NCBI RefSeq assembly: GCF_020184175.1
Contig: NW_026083055.1
Span: 1 to 64,000 of the forward strand
Source: Aphis gossypii
Lineage: Eukaryota; Arthropoda; Insecta; Hemiptera; Aphididae
Length of the DNA stretch: 64,000 bases
Reading direction: 5' to 3'
This document shows, in pieces, positions 60,601 through 64,000 of this stretch. A model generated the notes under the pieces. It was given only the letters and a program-made list of their open reading frames with translations. It had not been told where the DNA came from and did no database searches. Position 1 is the stretch's first letter. Each line of letters starts with the position of its first letter. Both the position numbers and the translations under genes were made by a program.

Positions 60601-63017
60601 CAGTGGTTGTCAACCGGTGTGCCGCGGAACACTGGTGTGCCGCGAGCGCTCTTGAAGTGTGCCGCGAAAATTCTATTAATAGAGTTAATTTTGTATTTTC
60701 CAGTATTATTATCGATATTCGATGAAAACTTATATGTTATAACAATTATATATAAAGACAGGCTAATCATTAATCGAATACGTATAAATGTATAATAGTA
60801 TTTAATATTAGTTTGCCCGTCGCAGCCGTACCGATAACTATACGTCGCGTCGCGGAATATTGTGTTTTTAATGACTTTTGTCCTACATGGTATATTTTAA
60901 ATAATACTTATTTTTTTTTATAATGGATGCATTTATAATTCGTTTAACTGACAGCACTTCAGTGAGTGAACAACCAAAGAAAAAAATCAAATTAAATATC
61001 AGACGTCAATATCATGAAGATTATTTAAACATAGGATTTTCTTGGTCCGGAAATGTAGACGATCCTCGTCCATTGTGTCTTGTATGTGGCGAAAAACTAT
61101 AAAATGAATCAATGGTTCCAAGTAAACTAAAACGTCATTTTTCCACCAAGCATTCTCATTTGGTTGATAAAAATGCTTCATATTTTCAACGTTTATTAAA
61201 ATCAGAAACACGACAATCTGAAAAAATGACAAAAATAGTGACCATTTCTGATAAAACTCAAGAAGCTAGTTATCTAGTAGCAGAGCTTGTAGCTAAACAA
61301 ATGAAACCACACACTATAGCAGAAAAACTTATTTTACCTGCTTGCCGTGAAATTTTAAAAGTACTTTTTGGCGAAGAAGCTGAAAAAGAAGTATTAAAAA
61401 TTCCTATATCTGACAATACCATTAGTAGGCGTATAGAACACATGTCTGAAGATATTGAAGAACAAGTATTGCAACAATCCCGTGACTCTCCATTATTTGC
61501 ATTACAACTAGACGAGTCAACTGATATAAGTGGACAATCACAACTTTTGGTATTTATACGCATAGTTGCTAATGAAGACATTGTGGAAAATTTTTTTTGT
61601 TGTAAAACACTTCCTGAGACAACTAAAGGTGAAGACATTTTCGAAATTGTGGACCATTATCTGAAATTTGCCAATTTACCATGGGATAAATGCATTGGAG
61701 TATGTACCGATGGAGCTCCCGCGATGACTGGCTCAGTCAAAGGCTTTATTTCTTTTGCCAAGAAAAAAAATGAAAATATTATTTTTACTCATTGTTTTCT
61801 ACATAGAGAAGCCCTTGTGACAAAAACATTGGTAGGTGATTTAAAGAAAGTTTTGGATCAAGTTGTAAAAGTGATAAATTATATTAAAAGTAGTCCACTA
61901 AAGTCAAGGTTGTTTGAAAAAATGTGTGAAGGTATGGATTCAGATAACTCAAAATTACTTTATCACAGTACAATAAGATGGTTATCAAGAGGCCGGGTAT
62001 TATCACGTTTTTATGATTTGAGTGAAGAAATAATTGTATTTTTAACAATAGAAGAATCGAAATACGAGTTTCTTGGAGATGAAAAGTGGTGGACAAAAGT
62101 TTCTTTTTTAACTGATATTTTTGAACTTTTAAATAAATTAAATACAAGCATGCAAGGCCGTAACGAAAATATCCTAACATCATCCGACAAAATTATGGCT
62201 TTTAATGAAAAATTAACTATGTGGAAAACTCAAGTTGACCAAAATAAATTAACTATGTTTCCACGAACTGCAGAGCGAGATGTGGACGCCAGTCTCATGT
62301 CGTTAATTAGCGAATCTATGATGTTACTGAAAGACAAATTGACGAAATACTTTCCCAGCATAAATGTTGAAGACTATGACTGGGTGCGGAATCCATTCAG
62401 TGTATCAGTTAATGAGGTAATTGGTTTGACATTCGCGGAAGAAGACAATCTTATCTCACTGAAAAATGATCGAACAATGAAGCTAAAATTTAAAGAAATG
62501 ACGGTTAACAAATTTTGGATAAATGCTCAAGCTGAATTTCCTGAAATATCTATAAAAGCAATAACAATTTTACTACCATTCTCCACATCATATCTATGCG
62601 AACAAGGATTCTCAGCAGTCACCACAATAAAAAGTAAAAAATGAGAATGACTTCGATCCGTAGAAGAAGAACTGAGAGTGAGCTTGTCGACAGTTCGTCC
62701 TAGAATAAAACGTTTGTGCACCACACGTCAAGCCCAAATATCTCATTAATCGGTATATTTTTATTTCATTGTACATTATTATCATAAAAAATAAATATTT
62801 CTGCTAACACATTTTTTCATCTTTGTTTTAATTTATTTCACAATAATTAACCCTTTAATAGAGTAGATTATAAATACTGTACCTATATTATATGAATAAA
62901 TATTATGTATCTAAATATATACTAGGTATTATATCACGTATTATATGAATTGGTGTGCCGCGAAAATTTTGTAGGAGAAGAAGTGTGCTACGTTGTTAAA
63001 AAGGTTGAAAACCACTT
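60601..63017 (+). mobile_element. hAT element C with exact 8-bp TSD
   Basis: Left end CAGTGGTTGTCAACC (60601), right end GGTTGAAAACCACTT (63003-63017). The TSD gtataata is exact at 60593-60600 and 63018-63025, and the pogo frame closes across it. Both subterminal regions carry gtgtgccgcg words (60618, 60644, 60658 and 62952). Length is 2417 bp. One intronless transposase inside. Confidence 0.93.
60923..62749 (+). pseudogene. ZBED5-like hAT transposase of element C
   Basis: One frame from ATG 60923 (MDAFIIRLTDS) to TAA 62747. BED finger: CLVCGEKL, then SKLKRHFSTKHSHL. Core: FALQLDESTDISGQSQ (first Asp), CTDGAPAMTGSVKGF (second Asp), HCFLHREALVTK, IRWLSRGRVL. C-terminal dimerisation part: ILLPFSTSYLCEQGFSAVT and RSVEEELRVSLSTVRPRI. 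The frame is broken only by TAA at 61100 and by TGA at 62642 and 62648; the rest is open for more than 500 codons. Similar proteins in animals are annotated as ZBED5 or SCAND3-like. This is one of the best preserved transposases in the window. Confidence 0.9.
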
Positions 63018-63245
63018 GTATAATATATTAAAGCAAAAAAATGAAATAAAAGAACAATGGATTAATGGTTTGCAATAAACTTAACTACAAAAATGTAAAA
63101 TTCAAAATTCTATATATGTACGTATAATTTTCATTTTAGGAAATGGGCGAATGAAAAGAAAACCAAAATCCAACGCTAATGAAGAAATTAATAATTTGAC
63201 TTGGGAGTGGTTTGTAAGTGCTAGAGCAAAAAATATACCAATTTC

Positions 63246-64000
63246 CAAGGCTGGGCATTAACGAGTTAATAAGTTAAAAGTTAAGTTAATTTTAACTTAT
63301 TAACTTAACTTACTAGTTCGCTATTTTAATTAACTTAACTTTAACTTAACTCATTTATATCTACGTTAACTTAAAATCAACTTCTACTTTTTTAATATTA
63401 CCAATTAAGTTAATTTTGGATTTTTGTTTTATCTAGAATATACTTTAGTCTATAACGATTCGTCGATTTAAAATTCATAGAATATTATAAAATATTGTTG
63501 GAAAAAAAGAAAGATATTTTCGTAATTATTTCTATAAATAGCACGGAGGGCTAGTAATGCCTAGTATACTAATAAAATATTAAAATAATAAATAATAATA
63601 TAAAGATAACATTGTAACAATGTGACATTTAAGTATTTAACCGCCCGTATGACCATATTATATAAGATATGTCAATAGCTACGAGCTCACGAAGTCACAT
63701 TTAAATATTTTATAATACCAGATTATTATTATTGTTATTATTACTTAATATTTATTTATATCTTATTCTATAATTTTTATGATTATCGATTATCATTTTG
63801 TTACAAAAATACTAATAATAATTTTTACTTATTTTAAAACCTTTTTCAATGAATTTTTTTTTTTTATTATTAACTTAACTTATTAATTGAAGTTAATTTA
63901 GCAAAAATGTGTTAACTTAACTTTAAATTTAATTGATATATTAAAAAAATAAATTAACTTAACTTTTAATTTAATTGAACAAAAAATTTTTAACTTAACT
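63246..64000. mobile_element. Element with TTAACTTAAC arrays, runs off the window
   Basis: Starts CAAGGCTGGGCATTAACGAG at 63246, directly after a pogo coding exon. 63264-63420 and 63870-64000 are full of ttaactta and taagttaa words in both orientations. The interior is AT-rich with no gene. The start (CAAGGCTGGGC) and dense subterminal repeats suggest a hAT-type non-autonomous element; a TSD candidate is ccaatttc (63238-63245), not checkable here. Confidence 0.6.

Larger units (their letters stand above)
60152..63245 (+). mobile_element. pogo/Tigger-type element, 5' part
   Basis: Left end CAGTAAAACCTGTGTAATAT at 60152 after a TA dinucleotide (60150-60151), the Tc1/mariner/pogo target. Repeated words such as ataacgtggaa and aatatggaacc follow in the end region. 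The transposase begins at 60471. The element is cut by a hAT (60601-63017) and stopped at 63245 by another insertion; its right end is outside the window or lost. Confidence 0.72.
60471..63245 (+). pseudogene. pogo-type transposase, CENP-B-like N-terminus
   Basis: ATG at 60471 (MTSKNKCLTLNEKIKLIESS). The first helix-turn-helix of the CENP-B/pogo type continues to KQICELFKCGKSQVYN, where the hAT element starts. After the hAT the same frame goes on at 63026 (ILKQKNEIKEQWING). An intron follows (donor after AATG at about 63066, acceptor ttttag at about 63140). The next exon reads GRMKRKPKSNANEEINN and WEWFVSARAKNIPIS, the second DNA-binding domain. It ends at 63245 where a new element begins. 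The DDE catalytic part is not in the window. Confidence 0.78.

Noticed and set aside
1..64000. tRNA, rRNA or snRNA genes
   Set aside because: I looked for cloverleaf-like A and B boxes and rRNA cores by eye and found none I could defend; a covariance-model scan would be decisive.

Overview
The window looks like a piece of an insect genome, most likely an aphid or close hemipteran. It is very AT-rich, has long homopolymers and AT microsatellites, uses spliceosomal introns, and carries transposable-element families common in aphid assemblies: Polinton/Maverick, TNP2-like, hAT, PIF/Harbinger, pogo, Mutator-YqaJ, RTE and Jockey/CR1-like LINEs, and many solo LTRs. I see no rRNA, tRNA, CRISPR or bacterial-style operon. 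The only non-transposon gene I recognise is a broken DUF4806-type gene. The species assignment is inference; the element calls come from reading frames, motifs, terminal repeats and target-site duplications (TSDs).

Layout. 1-1.4 kb: end of a TNP2-like transposase gene. 1.46-4.17 kb: a complete but dead hAT element with an exact 8-bp TSD. 4.38-6.96 kb: decayed multi-exon DUF4806 gene. 6.98-23.36 kb: a Polinton relic with protein-primed DNA polymerase (+), integrase, a Polinton-associated protein and packaging ATPase (all -). Its polymerase is split by a 5'-inverted LINE (8.09-12.48 kb, itself carrying a solo LTR) and by a PIF/Harbinger element (12.50-17.03 kb), plus a small solo LTR. Two further solo LTRs lie in the rest of the relic. 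24.04-31.57 kb: a large hAT element carrying an RTE LINE with a 12-bp TSD. 32.7-34.2 kb: a fragment of an unknown element protein, a tandem triplication, and part of a FLYWCH-type MULE transposase.

34.72-48.29 kb: the most interesting object, a 13.6-kb transposon. Its terminal inverted repeats (TIRs) of about 390 and 540 bp are built from 162-bp tandem units. It holds a long multi-exon gene with a DDE-like core and a C-terminal domain resembling a ubiquitin-specific protease. It sits inside the FLYWCH zinc-finger exon of the MULE relic, and removing it closes the FLYWCH frame. It looks like a foldback/NOF-type MULE relative, apparently young and nearly intact (two frameshifts).

49.0-54.7 kb: a Mutator-like element whose gene joins a Mutator transposase to a YqaJ-type nuclease, nearly intact. 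54.86-55.4 kb: LINE 3' end. 55.65-60 kb: a second PIF/Harbinger relic with an inner foldback element and a probable solo LTR. 60.15-63.25 kb: a pogo/Tigger-type element split by a complete ZBED-type hAT (exact 8-bp TSD). From 63.25 kb on: an element whose ends are filled with TTAACTTAAC repeats and which runs off the window.

The genes do not form a pathway. The window is a nested transposon graveyard in which insertion order can be read from which element interrupts which.
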